Shown here: positions 1-8,960 of the stretch, in pieces
How the letters are laid out: each line of letters starts with the position of its first letter
Position numbering within the stretch: the stretch's first letter is position 1
Assembly: GCA_030123585.1 (NCBI GenBank)
Contig: CP126120.1
Location: 2,791,001 to 2,855,000, forward strand
Direction of reading: 5' to 3'
DNA length: 64,000 nt
Origin: Rhodanobacteraceae bacterium
GTDB lineage: Bacteria > Pseudomonadota > Gammaproteobacteria > Xanthomonadales > Rhodanobacteraceae
Notes under the pieces: model-generated
Database searches by the model: none
What the model was told of the DNA's origin: nothing
The model's input: only the letters and a program-made list of their open reading frames with translations
Translations under genes and position numbers: made by a program

Positions 1-338
1 TCGGCAAGCGCGGACATCTCGCGCGGCTGGGCGGCGAGGAGTTCATCGTGCTGTGTCCGCGCATCGGCGGCGCGCAGGCCCTGCAACTCGCCGAAGCCAT
101 GCGCGAGGCGGTGGCCGAACTGGTGTTTCCGAACGCGCCGAACGGGCTCGAGGTCACCATCAGCATCGGCGTGGCGCTGTTCGACGGCACTCGCTCGCAC
201 GATGTCGGCAGTTGGCTGCGCAGCGCCGACAATGCGATGTACGCGGCCAAGGCGCGCGGGCGCGACCAGATCGTGGTCGCGCAGGCGGTGAACGACTTGC
301 TGTCGCAGGCCGGCGCGGAGTCGCAACCGGCAACTTGA
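1..338 (+). CDS. Diguanylate cyclase, C-terminal part of GGDEF domain (partial)
   Basis: The gene enters from the left edge, so its start and any sensor domain are missing. The visible part reads through the active-site loop GGEEF (about residue 12 of the visible part), then the typical second half of a GGDEF domain, including ISIGVALF and DNAMYAAKARGRDQI, and stops shortly after. GGDEF enzymes make cyclic di-GMP from two GTP. The GGEEF variant is catalytically competent in known family members, so activity is expected. What signal it senses cannot be seen. Family call is secure; the full architecture is unknown. Confidence 0.9.
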   Translation, partial: GKRGHLARLGGEEFIVLCPRIGGAQALQLAEAMREAVAELVFPNAPNGLEVTISIGVALFDGTRSHDVGSWLRSADNAMYAAKARGRDQIVVAQAVNDLLSQAGAESQPAT

Positions 339-342
339 CGGA

Positions 343-831
343 CTACGCGGAGCGCGAGGACGGGCGCGGTTGGCGTGCCCGGATCGGAATGCCGGATTCG
401 CGTCCGCGCAGATGGCCGCTCAGTCCCATGCCGACGCGCATCCCGTAACCGATGCGCTCGGCGTAGCCGATCATCAGCGCGGCCGATTCCGGGTCCAGCA
501 CTTCGCCCGCGGTTTCGCGCCACAACGCCAGCCAGCGCTGGAAATGCGCGGCCGTGATCGGCAGCGGCTGGTGTTTCGCCAGCGGGTTGCCGCGGTAGCG
601 GCCGCTGCGCAGCGCCACCGTGGCCCAGAACGACGTCATCAGCACCTTGTGGGCGTCCCAGTCCTCGACCACCGGGTTGAACACCGGGCCCAGCATGGGA
701 TCGACGCGCACCTTGTCGTAGAAGCGCTCCACCAGCGCGGCAACCTGCGCCTCGTCGAGGCTGGCGGGAATGATCTCGGGCATGCCATCACCGTCGTGCG
801 TGACGCCGCGTTCGGCCATGACCTGCATCAA
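343..831 (-). CDS. Group III truncated haemoglobin
   Basis: The 162-residue protein shows the group III truncated globin pattern: an early [19 protein letters not shown] segment, then [13 protein letters not shown], then [16 protein letters not shown] and HFQRWLALW, with the proximal His in the last motif. These small haem proteins bind O2 or NO in the cytoplasm. Their exact role is not settled and may be in NO or redox handling. The tail after about residue 140 is Arg-rich and not globin-like. Met1, Met2 and Met5 are possible starts. It is divergent from the ferredoxin gene, with only about 70 bp between the two starts, so they probably share a regulatory region. Confidence 0.85.
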   Translation of the reverse strand: MMQVMAERGVTHDGDGMPEIIPASLDEAQVAALVERFYDKVRVDPMLGPVFNPVVEDWDAHKVLMTSFWATVALRSGRYRGNPLAKHQPLPITAAHFQRWLALWRETAGEVLDPESAALMIGYAERIGYGMRVGMGLSGHLRGRESGIPIRARQPRPSSRSA

Positions 832-902
832 TGATCGACGTCAATGCCGTGTGGATTGCAACAGCGCAAAGTGCACGATGTGCGAATCACGGAGTCGTGG
901 CC

Positions 903-1283
903 ATGACCCACGTCGTCACCGACAACTGCATCAACTGCAAGTACACCGACTGCGTCGAGGTGTGCCCGGTCGACTGCTTCCACGAAGGCCCCAATTTCCT
1001 GGTGATCGATCCCGTCGAGTGCATCGACTGCACGCTGTGCGTGGCCGAGTGCCCGGTCAACGCGATCTTCCCCGAGATGGACGTGCCGGCGGGACAGGAA
1101 AAATATCTCGCGATCAACGCCGAGCTGGCGAGGCAATGGCCGGTGATCGCCAGCAAGATCCCGGCGCTGGAAGGCGCCGACCTGTGGGACGGTATCCCGG
1201 ACAAATTGCCGCTGCTGGATCGCGGCGATGGCAGCAAGCCGGCCGGCGAATCGCCTGCGCCGCCGCGCGCCGCATCACGCTGA
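903..1283 (+). CDS. fdxA: 7Fe ferredoxin FdxA
   Basis: The ATG at 903 gives the standard N-terminus [17 protein letters not shown]. Cys9, Cys17 and Cys50 fit the [3Fe-4S] cluster and Cys21, Cys40, Cys43 and Cys46 the [4Fe-4S] cluster, one residue offset from Azotobacter FdI. The protein is a soluble low-potential electron carrier of 126 residues. This is slightly long because of a Pro/Ala-rich tail after about residue 108. An in-frame upstream ATG at 831 exists, but it adds sequence unlike the family and would overlap the divergent globin gene, so 903 is preferred. Confidence 0.93.
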   Translation: MTHVVTDNCINCKYTDCVEVCPVDCFHEGPNFLVIDPVECIDCTLCVAECPVNAIFPEMDVPAGQEKYLAINAELARQWPVIASKIPALEGADLWDGIPDKLPLLDRGDGSKPAGESPAPPRAASR

Positions 1284-1365
1284 TTTGATCTTCGTCGGCT
1301 AGACTGGCCGGATGGTGGCAGCCGCCACCACGCATTTTCCGTACGCAATCCGAAGGAGTCACGCC

Positions 1366-1866
1366 ATGTCCGGTACCAGGTTCAAGGGCAATCCCGTCCA
1401 CGTGGACGGAAAGTTTCCGAAGGTCGGCGACAAGGCGCCGGCGTTCAAGCTGATCGCAGGCGATCTGTCGGAAAAAACGCTCGCGGATTTCGCGGGCAAG
1501 CGCAAGGTGCTGAACATCTTCCCGAGCGTCGACACCGGCGTGTGCGCGGCCTCGGTGCGGCATTTCAACCAGGACGCCGCGGGCCTGAAGAACGCGGTGG
1601 TGCTGTGCATCTCCGCCGACCTGCCGTTCGCGCAGGGACGCTTCTGCGGCGCCGAAGGCATCAAGAACGTCGTCATGCTGTCGATGATGCGCGGCCGCGA
1701 ATTCCTCAAGGATTACGGCGTCGCGATGACCGACGGCCCGCTGGCCGGCCTCGCCGCCCGCGCGGTGGTGGTGCTGGACGAGCACGACAAGGTGATCTAC
1801 ACGCAGATGGTGGACGACATCACCCACGAGCCGGATTACGCAGCGGCGCTGAAGGCGCTCGGCTGA
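1366..1866 (+). CDS. tpx: Thiol peroxidase, atypical 2-Cys peroxiredoxin
   Basis: This 166-residue protein matches Tpx over its whole length. The peroxidatic Cys60 lies in [10 protein letters not shown] and the resolving Cys94 in GRFCGAEG, which are the spacing and positions of E. coli Tpx (61 and 95). It reduces hydroperoxides using thioredoxin. A good ribosome site, AAGGAG, lies about 9 bases before the ATG at 1366. An in-frame upstream ATG at 1312 is rejected because it adds a non-family extension. The gene is convergent with gap. Confidence 0.95.
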   Translation: MSGTRFKGNPVHVDGKFPKVGDKAPAFKLIAGDLSEKTLADFAGKRKVLNIFPSVDTGVCAASVRHFNQDAAGLKNAVVLCISADLPFAQGRFCGAEGIKNVVMLSMMRGREFLKDYGVAMTDGPLAGLAARAVVVLDEHDKVIYTQMVDDITHEPDYAAALKALG

Positions 1867-1870
1867 ACAT

Positions 1871-2003
1871 CCTTCCCCCCCCCTTGCGGGGGAAGGTGCC
1901 CGTAGGGCGGATGGGGGGAATTCGGCAGCGTCGCGGCAAGGTTCCCCTCACCCAAGCGCTACACGCTCGGCCTGCGGCCGCCTCTCCCGCAAGCGGGAGA
2001 AGG
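1871..2003. repeat. Intergenic palindromes between tpx and gap
   Basis: Two hairpins lie between the convergent stops: CCTTCCCC / GGGGAAGG (1871-1896) and CCTCTCCCGC / GCGGGAGAAGG (1981-2003). The second belongs to the CCCTCTCCC / GGGAGAGGG family that recurs at 12511 and 38569. They probably act as bidirectional transcription ends or are REP-like dispersed repeats. Confidence 0.6.
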
Positions 2004-2051
2004 AGCACGGCACGCGCGCAACGAGAACAATGCCGTGACGTAACGCGCGGA

Positions 2052-3062
2052 TCAGCGCGCGTTCGCAAACGCCTCGGTCATGTCCAGCATGCGACTGGAG
2101 AAACCCCACTCGTTGTCGTACCAGCCCAGCACCTTGACGAGGGTGCCGCCCATCACGCGGGTCTGGGTTGCGTCGTACGTGCACGATGCCGGGTTGTGAT
2201 TGAAGTCCACCGACACCAGCGGCTTGGTGTTGACCGCCATCACGCCTTTCAACTTGCCGTTCGCGGCCTCGGTGATCGCGGCGTCGATTTCATCCTTGGT
2301 CGTGGCGCGCTGTGCGACGAAGGTGAGATCCACGCACGACACGTTGATGGTCGGGATGCGCATCGAAAAGCCGTCCAGACGGCCGTTCAATTCCGGCAGC
2401 ACCAGCCCCACCGCGACGGCAGCGCCGGTCTTGGTCGGGATCTGGCTCATGGTGGCCGAACGCGCGCGACGCAGGTCCTTGTGATAGACGTCGGTCAGCA
2501 CCTGGTCGTTGGTGTAGGCGTGGATCGTGGTCATCAGGCCGTGCACGATGCCGATCTTCTCGTGCAGCACCTTGGCCAGCGGCGCGAGGCAGTTGGTGGT
2601 GCACGAGGCGTTCGAGATGATGGTGTCGGTCGGCTTGATCTTGTCCTCGTTGACGCCGAACACGAAGGTGCCGTCCACGCCTTCGCCGGGCGCCGAGATG
2701 ATCACCTTCTTCGCGCCCGCGGCGAGGTGCGCCGCGGCCTTGTCGCGCTTGGTGAACAGGCCGGTCGATTCGATCACGATGTCGATGCCGAGGTCTTTCC
2801 ACGGCAGCTTGGACGGATCGCGCTCGGCGCACACCTTGATGCGATCGCCGTTGACGACGAGGTCGCCGCCTTCGACGTCGACGGTGCCGGGGAACTTGCC
2901 GTGCGCGGTGTCGTAGCGCGTCAGATGCGCGTTGGTCTCGGCGTCGCCCAGGTCGTTGATCGCGACGATGCGGATCGCGCCGGTGCGGTTGGATTCGTAC
3001 AGCGCGCGCAGGATGTTGCGGCCGATGCGGCCGTAGCCGTTGATCGCGACCTTGATCGCCAT
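2052..3062 (-). CDS. gap: Glyceraldehyde-3-phosphate dehydrogenase, type I
   Basis: This is a full-length 336-residue GAPDH. The Rossmann NAD site GYGRIGR is at 9-15, the catalytic [12 protein letters not shown] has Cys154, and the C-terminal signature is WYDNEWGFS. The enzyme oxidises glyceraldehyde-3-phosphate to 1,3-bisphosphoglycerate in central glycolysis and gluconeogenesis. The gene is monocistronic as seen here, convergent with tpx and divergent from the nuclease gene. Confidence 0.97.
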   Translation of the reverse strand: MAIKVAINGYGRIGRNILRALYESNRTGAIRIVAINDLGDAETNAHLTRYDTAHGKFPGTVDVEGGDLVVNGDRIKVCAERDPSKLPWKDLGIDIVIESTGLFTKRDKAAAHLAAGAKKVIISAPGEGVDGTFVFGVNEDKIKPTDTIISNASCTTNCLAPLAKVLHEKIGIVHGLMTTIHAYTNDQVLTDVYHKDLRRARSATMSQIPTKTGAAVAVGLVLPELNGRLDGFSMRIPTINVSCVDLTFVAQRATTKDEIDAAITEAANGKLKGVMAVNTKPLVSVDFNHNPASCTYDATQTRVMGGTLVKVLGWYDNEWGFSSRMLDMTEAFANAR

Positions 3063-3181
3063 GGTGTCGTCCTTTGCGAAAGCCTGTGGAGAGAACGCCC
3101 ATTTTAACCCGTTTGGCGCGCCGCTTCATGGCCGGAAGCGACTTCGGGCGTGGCAAACTGGCATTTTTGCCGAGGCTTGTC

Positions 3182-3997
3182 ATGCGCTGGACTTTGCACA
3201 CGCGGCGCCGCTTCGGAATGGCGGCCATTGCATTCGCCGCGACGTTGGCCTGCACGCCGCCGGCGTTCGCGTGGGGCCCGCTGGGACACCGCATCGTGGC
3301 GCGGCTGGCGGAGGCGCAACTGACGCCGCAGGCACGGGCTGAGGCGCAGGCACTGCTGGCCCTGCGCGGTGCGCGGCACCTTTCGGACATTGCAGTCTGG
3401 GCCGACGACTTGCGCGACACCGATCCCGCGTTGTTCCAGCACACCAAACGCCTGCACTTCGTCAACTTCCATTCGCGCGATTGCGCCTACGATCCGCCGC
3501 GCGATTGCCGCAACGGCGAATGCGTGGTGGCGGCGATCGACCAATATTCCGCGATCCTCGCCAACCGCGCGAATCCGCCGGAGGAGCGCGCCGAGGCATT
3601 GGCGTTCGTGGTGCATTTCGTGGCCGACATTCACCAGCCGCTGCACGCCGATTACCGCCACGACGCAGGCGGCAATGATTTCCAGGTGCGCTGGTGGAAC
3701 CGCGGCACCAACCTGCACCGGGTCTGGGATTCACTGATGCTGGACTCGACGCACCTGTCGGCGGCGCGATTCGCGGACCAGCTCGCGGCACAACCTGCGC
3801 GGATCGCGACCGGCGGCACGCCGGCCCAATGGGCCGAGGAAAGCTGCCGGATCGACCGCGACGACGGCGTGTATCCGCGCTCGCGTTTCATCGACGATGC
3901 CTATGTCCAACGCGAGTTGCCGATTGCCGAGCAGCGCTTGCGGCAGGCCGGTGCACGGTTGGCCGAACTGCTCAACCGCGATCTTGCGAATGGGTAG
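3182..3997 (+). CDS. Secreted S1/P1-type nuclease
   Basis: From the ATG at 3182 the protein has an Arg-rich N-terminus, a hydrophobic signal segment and an AFA cleavage site, giving a mature protein that begins WGPLGHRIVA. That N-terminal Trp is a zinc ligand in S1/P1 nucleases. The other ligand regions are visible: ADDLRDTDP, LHFVNFH, VHFVADIHQPLHADY, and the GGND segment followed by NLHRVWDS. These trinuclear-zinc enzymes degrade single-stranded nucleic acid outside the cytoplasm, probably for phosphate or nucleotide scavenging. An upstream in-frame ATG (3074) would bury the signal peptide, so it is not used. The stop codon lies in the repeat that follows. Confidence 0.88.
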   Translation: MRWTLHTRRRFGMAAIAFAATLACTPPAFAWGPLGHRIVARLAEAQLTPQARAEAQALLALRGARHLSDIAVWADDLRDTDPALFQHTKRLHFVNFHSRDCAYDPPRDCRNGECVVAAIDQYSAILANRANPPEERAEALAFVVHFVADIHQPLHADYRHDAGGNDFQVRWWNRGTNLHRVWDSLMLDSTHLSAARFADQLAAQPARIATGGTPAQWAEESCRIDRDDGVYPRSRFIDDAYVQRELPIAEQRLRQAGARLAELLNRDLANG

Positions 3998-4115
3998 GTT
4001 GGGCTGACGCCGGCTTCATCGGCGGAAGCCCAACGCATCGGTGAATAGCCCAACATTGACACGCCGCTGCTACGTTGGGCTTCTTCCGGATAAATCCGGA
4101 ATCAGCCCAACCTAC
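3994..4115. repeat. GTAGGTTGGGCTGA inverted-repeat cluster
   Basis: The segment is bounded by GTAGGTTGGGCTGA (3994) and its reverse complement TCAGCCCAACCTAC (ending 4115). Three further copies of the GCCCAAC / GTTGGGC core lie inside, so several nested hairpins are possible. The left arm supplies the TAG stop of the nuclease gene. Elements with this core are scattered in many proteobacterial genomes. It may serve as a transcription end between the convergent genes. Confidence 0.7.
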
Positions 4116-4126
4116 ATTGTGCGGCG

Positions 4127-4594
4127 TCAATACGTGATACCCAGTCTGCGCAGCAGCTTGCCCATCAGCCACGCCGGGCCGATCAGGAGTTGCACGATGT
4201 TGGTGAGGAAGGCCGGACGGCGGCCTTCGATCGCGTGGCCGATGAATTGTCCGATCCACGCCGCGACGAACAGCGCGGCCGCGAGGATCAGGAGGTTCCG
4301 TGGTCCCAGCGCACCGTAGAGCGCCCACGCGATCGCGCCGCTCACGATGAACAGCAGCGCCATCGCCCAGGCGAGGTTGCGCGACAGGCGACGGTAGAAC
4401 AGGAACGTCGCGAACATCGCCAGCACCGCCCACAGGCCCGGCTTGAACCATTGCGGCGGGATCGGCGGGATCGTCCACAGCGCCGCGATCACCGTCCACA
4501 TGATCGTGGGCACGCACACCCAGTGGATCGCGCGGTTGGCGGGATTCTGGTGATCGGCGCTGTAGCTTGCGAACCACTCGTTGATGCTGCGCAT
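4127..4594 (-). CDS. Mpo1-like membrane protein (DUF962 family)
   Basis: The 155-residue protein has three or four hydrophobic segments. Two His motifs are typical of the Mpo1/YGL010w family: DHQNPANRAIHWVCVP near the N-terminus and GQFIGHAIEGRRPAFL near residue 120. Yeast Mpo1 is an iron-dependent dioxygenase that shortens 2-hydroxy fatty acids by one carbon. The bacterial members are not well studied, so a similar lipid oxidation is an inference. The start MRSINEWFASYSADHQ is the usual family start. Confidence 0.75.
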   Translation of the reverse strand: MRSINEWFASYSADHQNPANRAIHWVCVPTIMWTVIAALWTIPPIPPQWFKPGLWAVLAMFATFLFYRRLSRNLAWAMALLFIVSGAIAWALYGALGPRNLLILAAALFVAAWIGQFIGHAIEGRRPAFLTNIVQLLIGPAWLMGKLLRRLGITY

Positions 4595-4664
4595 GCTGGC
4601 CTCGGTCGCGGGTGCTGTCGATCAGCCTACGCCCAACCGGCGCCGCGCGCCACGCACTCCCGGT

Positions 4665-5591
4665 TCAATCGAGCGTGATGCCAGCGAGCCTCTTCAGCGC
4701 TTCGGCGTATTTCGCGGCGGTGCCGTCGATCACTTCGCGCGGCAGTTTCGGACCCGGCGCGCGTTTGCCCCAGTCCAGCGTTTCCAGGTAATCGCGCACG
4801 AACTGCTTGTCGTAGGACGGCGGACTGATGCCGACCTTGTACTGATCGGCCGGCCAGAACCGCGAGGAATCCGGCGTCAGCATTTCGTCCATCACGTAGA
4901 GTTTCCCGTTCGCGTCGGTGCCGAATTCGAACTTGGTGTCGGCGATGAGGATGCCGCGTTCCGCCGCGTACGCCGCGGCAAATTGGTAGATGGCAAGCGT
5001 GGCGTCGCGCACCTGCCGGGCGAGATCGGCGCCGATGAGCTTCACCACTTCATCGAAGCCGATGTTCTCGTCGTGGGTGCCCTTGGGCGCCTTGGTCGAG
5101 GGCGTGAAGATCGGTTCCGGCAACTGCTGCGCCTGCTGCAAACCCTTGGGCAACTTGATGCCGCACAGCGAGCCGGTGGCCTGGTAATCCTTCCAGCCGG
5201 AACCGATGAGATAGCCGCGCGCGATCGCCTCGACCGGCACCGGCTTCAGGCGCTTCACCACCACCGCGCGCCTGGCGTACAGCTTCGCGTCCACGCCTTT
5301 CGGCAATACCGAGGCGACGTCGATGCCGGTCAAGTGGTTCGGCACCAAATGCGCGGTCCTGGCGAACCAGAAATTGGAAATCTGGCACAGCATCTCGCCC
5401 TTGCCGGGAATCGGATCGGGCAGCACCACGTCGAACGCCGACAATCGGTCGGTCGCCACGATCAGCAGGTGATCGCCGCTCAGAGCGTACACGTCGCGCA
5501 CCTTGCCGCGATGCAGAAGTTCGAGGCCGGGCAGATCCGACTGCAGCAAGGTGGTGGGCACGACGAGGCTCCGCAGACACGAAATGTCCAT
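4665..5591 (-). CDS. purC: Phosphoribosylaminoimidazole-succinocarboxamide synthase (SAICAR synthetase)
   Basis: The 308-residue protein matches the longer PurC type, with GKVRDVYAL and [20 protein letters not shown] near the N-terminus, then [26 protein letters not shown] and [13 protein letters not shown]. It joins aspartate to CAIR in purine synthesis using ATP. The start at 5591 ([10 protein letters not shown]) is chosen because upstream in-frame Met codons add low-complexity sequence. It is divergent from the cytochrome gene. Confidence 0.95.
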   Translation of the reverse strand: MDISCLRSLVVPTTLLQSDLPGLELLHRGKVRDVYALSGDHLLIVATDRLSAFDVVLPDPIPGKGEMLCQISNFWFARTAHLVPNHLTGIDVASVLPKGVDAKLYARRAVVVKRLKPVPVEAIARGYLIGSGWKDYQATGSLCGIKLPKGLQQAQQLPEPIFTPSTKAPKGTHDENIGFDEVVKLIGADLARQVRDATLAIYQFAAAYAAERGILIADTKFEFGTDANGKLYVMDEMLTPDSSRFWPADQYKVGISPPSYDKQFVRDYLETLDWGKRAPGPKLPREVIDGTAAKYAEALKRLAGITLD

Positions 5592-5648
5592 TGTAGCGAG
5601 GCACGCCATCCGCGGCGGCGCCGGCGTGGCTGCTGATAAACTGCGCGG

Positions 5649-5984
5649 ATGCGCCAATCGTTCCTGCTCTGCACGCTGCTCGCGGCCGTGCCCTTCGCCA
5701 CAGCGCGGGCGGTCGACGCGTCACCGCCGCGGCCCGCGCAGCTCGGACTGTGCGCGGCGTGCCACGGCGAGGACGGCCATGCACGCATCCCGGGTGCGCC
5801 CCATCTCGCGGGGCAGCCCTACCCATATCTGCTGCAAGCGTTGCACGGATACCGCGACGGCACGCGCAGGGTGCCGGTGATGCAGGCTGCGGCGGGACCG
5901 CTGACGGAAAAGGACATGCAGGCGTTGGCGCACTGGTACGCGGCGCAATCGGCGTGCAAACCGGCGCAGGCGGACAACCCATGA
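5649..5984 (+). CDS. Small periplasmic c-type cytochrome
   Basis: The 111-residue protein has a signal peptide (about 1-22) and one haem-attachment motif CAACH at residues 35-39. A VPVMQ segment may give the axial Met, and [13 protein letters not shown] matches the last helix of class I cytochromes c of the c553/c4-domain type. It probably carries electrons to a terminal oxidase or other periplasmic acceptor; the partner is not visible. It overlaps the next gene by four bases (ATGA), so the two are translated together. Confidence 0.85.
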   Translation: MRQSFLLCTLLAAVPFATARAVDASPPRPAQLGLCAACHGEDGHARIPGAPHLAGQPYPYLLQALHGYRDGTRRVPVMQAAAGPLTEKDMQALAHWYAAQSACKPAQADNP

Positions 5985-6793
5985 GGATCTGGGGCAAGCT
6001 GATCGGTTTCGTGATCGGCTTGTGGTTGACGCGCGATTTCGGCGGCGCGCTGATCGGGCTGGTGATCGGGCATCTGGCCCTGGACAGCGGCTGGTTGTCC
6101 GGGCTCACCCACAGCGGCGGCAAGGACGGCTATGTCGAACCGCTGTTCGCGGTGATGGGCGCGCTGGCCAAGAGCGATGGCCGCGTGTCGGAGGGCGAGG
6201 TCGCGATCGCCGAGAGGCTGATGTCGCGGCTGGAACTCGATCCGCTGTGGCGCCGCCGCGCGATCGATGCCTTCAACAAGGGCAAGGCGCCGGGTTTCGA
6301 CCTGGCACGCACGCTGGTGGACCTGCGCACCTGGTGCCTGCCGCGGCGCAGCTCGGTGATGCCGCTCCTCGACATGCTGTGCGACGTGGCGCTGGCCGAC
6401 GGCCCGCTGACCGAGGACAAGCTGCAGGTGTTGAAGCGGGTGGCGTTCTCGCTGCGCATCAGCGACATCCAGTTGATTGCGCTGCTGGCGATGAAGGGGT
6501 TTGCGTGGAACGCCGGCCCGCGCGCCGGCGACTGGGCACAGGCCGGGGCGTATTCGCAGCAGGGTTATCGGCCGTCGCCGCGCAGCAACGGCCTTGATCC
6601 CTACGCGGTGTTGGGCGTGACGCGCGATGCCGACGAACGCACCATCAAGCGCGCGTACCGCAAGCTGATCAGCGAATACCATCCCGACCGGCTCGGCAAC
6701 ATGCCCGAAGACCTGCGCCGGCGTGCCGAAGCGCGCGCCAGCGAAATCAATGCGGCATGGGAGCGCATCCAGGCGGAGCGGGGGTTCAGGTGA
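5981..6793 (+). CDS. djlA: DjlA-like membrane-anchored J-domain co-chaperone
   Basis: The 270-residue protein begins with a hydrophobic anchor (about residues 4-32), then a TerB-like all-helical domain (LFAVMGALAKSDGRVSEGE), a Gln/Ser/Arg linker, and a C-terminal J domain (about 205-265) with the HPD tripeptide in SEYHPDRLG. This is the DjlA order. It should stimulate DnaK ATPase at the inner membrane. The ATG at 5981 overlaps the cytochrome stop. In-frame upstream starts would run through the cytochrome gene and are rejected. Confidence 0.88.
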   Translation: MRIWGKLIGFVIGLWLTRDFGGALIGLVIGHLALDSGWLSGLTHSGGKDGYVEPLFAVMGALAKSDGRVSEGEVAIAERLMSRLELDPLWRRRAIDAFNKGKAPGFDLARTLVDLRTWCLPRRSSVMPLLDMLCDVALADGPLTEDKLQVLKRVAFSLRISDIQLIALLAMKGFAWNAGPRAGDWAQAGAYSQQGYRPSPRSNGLDPYAVLGVTRDADERTIKRAYRKLISEYHPDRLGNMPEDLRRRAEARASEINAAWERIQAERGFR

Positions 6794-6913
6794 AACGGGG
6801 GCGGGGGATGGGTAGTGGGGACGCAAGCCCGCAGCTCGTTGGCAATCCGCATGGACGGGCGCGCTGCCGAAGCTGATATCTTGCGGATCGAGCCGGTTAT
6901 CGCGCCCCTGATA

Positions 6914-6926
6914 CCCCCCCCCCCCC
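6914..6926 (+). repeat. Run of 13 C upstream of rpe
   Basis: Thirteen consecutive C lie 20 bases before the rpe start codon. Such runs are prone to slippage during replication, and also to sequencing error. Confidence 0.9.
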
Positions 6927-6946
6927 AATCCCGCTGCGAGTGCCGT

Positions 6947-7612
6947 ATGAAGCAACCCTGCGTGATAGCCCCCTCGATCCTCTCGGCCAACTTCGCCAAG
7001 CTCGGCACGGAAGTCGACGCCGTGATCGACGCCGGCGCGGACTGGATCCACTTCGACGTGATGGACAATCACTACGTCCCCAACCTCACGATCGGCCCGA
7101 TGGTGCTAAAGGCGTTGCGCGACTACGGCATCACCGCGCCGATGGACGTGCACCTGATGGTCGAGCCGGTGGACCGGATCGTGCCGGACTTCGCCAAGGC
7201 CGGCGCCACCTCGATCAGCTTCCATCCCGAGGCGACGCGGCACGTGGACCGCACGCTGTCGCTGATCCGCGAGCACGGCTGCAAGGCCGGGTTGGTATTC
7301 AATCCCGCGACGCCGCTCGACTGGCTGGATTACGTGCTCGACAAGGTCGACATCGTGCTGGTGATGAGCGTGAACCCCGGTTTCGGCGGACAGTCGTTCA
7401 TTCCGTCGGCGTTGGAGAAACTGAAGCGTGCGCGCGAAATCATCGACCGCGGCGGGCGGCCGATCCATCTGGAAGTCGATGGCGGCGTCAAGACCGGCAA
7501 CATCGGCGAGATCGCGCGCGCGGGCGCGGATGCGTTCGTCGCCGGTTCCGCGATCTTCGGCAGCGATGATTACAAGGCTACGATTGCCGCGATGCGCAAG
7601 GCAGCAGGGTGA
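6947..7612 (+). CDS. rpe: Ribulose-phosphate 3-epimerase
   Basis: The 221-residue TIM-barrel protein has all family motifs: [60 protein letters not shown] and [12 protein letters not shown]. The metal and acid residues His and Asp in HFDVMD and the final Asp in VDGG are present. It interconverts ribulose-5-phosphate and xylulose-5-phosphate. The ATG at 6947 starts the usual [16 protein letters not shown]. No clear Shine-Dalgarno is seen; the space before the start holds a C run and CCGCTGCGAGTGCCGT. Confidence 0.96.
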   Translation: MKQPCVIAPSILSANFAKLGTEVDAVIDAGADWIHFDVMDNHYVPNLTIGPMVLKALRDYGITAPMDVHLMVEPVDRIVPDFAKAGATSISFHPEATRHVDRTLSLIREHGCKAGLVFNPATPLDWLDYVLDKVDIVLVMSVNPGFGGQSFIPSALEKLKRAREIIDRGGRPIHLEVDGGVKTGNIGEIARAGADAFVAGSAIFGSDDYKATIAAMRKAAG

Positions 7613-8199
7613 AGAAGCGAATCAGTCTGCAAATGAACGCGAATCAACGCAAAGTACAGCACGCCTCTTTTTGAAGCGCGCTGTGGATGCACGTTCGAAG
7701 CGGCTGTTGTGAGAAGTCAGCCCAGGGATGGGCGTTCTGGACGATCAGGTCGCCAGCAGACGTCGTGTGTGTAAACGTTCAAGGAGGCCGCGTTCATGGA
7801 TGAACGCATAAATACACCCCAAGACCAACGGCCTCGATGCTTGCGCATCGAGACCGCGGCCGACCAGGAGAGGAATGAAACCGAGCCGAAACGCAGAGGG
7901 GGAACGGTTGGGCTCATTGTGGTGGTCCACCGCGCTGGACGCCTTCCGGTGTCAGTGGCCGGCGCGTCTGCGGCGCCAGCGCGGAGGTGTTCCACAGTCG
8001 ACATCCACGGCAGGAGTACCGACGGCAACCATTTGGCCCGGCGTGAGCGCCGTCCGGGGGGCGGGTCAAGGGCGGGTCGCGGGCAGATTGTGGCAAAACG
8101 CGGGCAGCCTGAACGGGCGGGTTGCGCGTCACGCCCGCATGGCGCACGCTCCCGCTGAGCCAGCGCCGGAAAACGACCGGCCATAGACAAGGAGACCGC
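7613..8199. other. Long intergenic region between rpe and the response regulator
   Basis: This stretch of 587 bp contains no convincing gene. It holds a copy of a dispersed repeat with a variable hairpin (7672-7740) and, at its right end, the GGAG ribosome site for the response regulator gene. Promoters for the two-component pair are presumably here, but none can be assigned by eye. Confidence 0.6.
7672..7740 (+). repeat. Dispersed repeat, copy 1 (hairpin GCCCA/TGGGC)
   Basis: This 69-bp segment resembles 24404-24473: both contain CGAAGCGGCTGT, then GTGA-AAGTCAG, a short hairpin, and CGTTCTGG. The hairpin here is GCCCAGGGATGGGC. In the other copy the stem is GGAC/GTCC, so base pairing is kept while sequence differs. 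Confidence 0.6.
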
Positions 8200-8889
8200 A
8201 TGGCCCGCGCCATCGCCATCGTGGAGGACGAACCATCCATCCGTGCCAACTACGTCGAGGCGCTCTCGCGCATCGGTTACGACGTGCGCGGCTTCGCCTC
8301 GCGCGGGGAAGCCTCCGGCGCGTTCGCGAACCGGATGCCGGAACTGGTCATCATCGACATCGGCCTCGGCGACGAACCCGAAGGCGGCTTCGACCTCTGT
8401 CGCGAGCTGCGCGCGAAGTCGGCGACGTTGCCGATCATTTTCCTCACGGCGCGCGATTCCGACTTCGACGTGATCTCGGGCTTGCGCCTGGGCGCCGACG
8501 ACTATCTCAGCAAGGACACCAGCTTCCACCAGCTCGCCGCGCGGATCGGCGCGCTGTTCCGGCGCGCGGAGTCGCAGAAGGCGCCGGTCGCGACCGAGAC
8601 GGTGATCGAACACGGCTCGTTGAAACTGGAAGCCGAACGGATGCGGGTGGCCTGGAACGACGTCGAGGTGCCGCTGACGGTGACCGAGTTCTGGATGGTG
8701 CATACGCTGGTGCGCTTTCCCGGTCACGTGAAGAACCGCGATCAGCTGATGCGCGACGCCGAGCTGGTGGTGGACGACGCCACCATCACCTCGCACATCA
8801 AGCGCATCCGCAAGAAGTTCCTGGCCGTCGATCCCGCGTTCGACGCGATCGAGACGGTGCATGGGGTCGGCTACAGGTGGCGTCCATAG
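8200..8889 (+). CDS. OmpR-family response regulator, PdsR-like
   Basis: The receiver domain (1-120) has the acidic pair ED (9-10), phospho-acceptor Asp53 in VIIDIGLGD, a Thr in FLTARDSD and Lys in YLSKDTS. A winged-helix DNA-binding domain follows (about 135-229), with LTVTEFWMVHTLV and SHIKRIRKKF. The sequence resembles the response regulator of the proteobacterial dedicated sortase system (TIGR03787). That name is from memory of the family and not verified. It lies 71 bp before its kinase gene. No sortase gene is visible in the window. Confidence 0.85.
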   Translation: MARAIAIVEDEPSIRANYVEALSRIGYDVRGFASRGEASGAFANRMPELVIIDIGLGDEPEGGFDLCRELRAKSATLPIIFLTARDSDFDVISGLRLGADDYLSKDTSFHQLAARIGALFRRAESQKAPVATETVIEHGSLKLEAERMRVAWNDVEVPLTVTEFWMVHTLVRFPGHVKNRDQLMRDAELVVDDATITSHIKRIRKKFLAVDPAFDAIETVHGVGYRWRP

Positions 8890-8960
8890 GCATCGGGTCA
8901 CGTGGGCTGGTGCGCTTGGGCTAAGCTGTTCCCCCTTTCCCTGCTCCTTTCCCCGCTCCT

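Noticed and set aside
1542..3107. A 521-codon plus-strand open frame across tpx and gap
   Set aside because: It is antisense to gap and out of frame with tpx, and its Arg/His/Val-rich content is typical of a GC-rich shadow frame.
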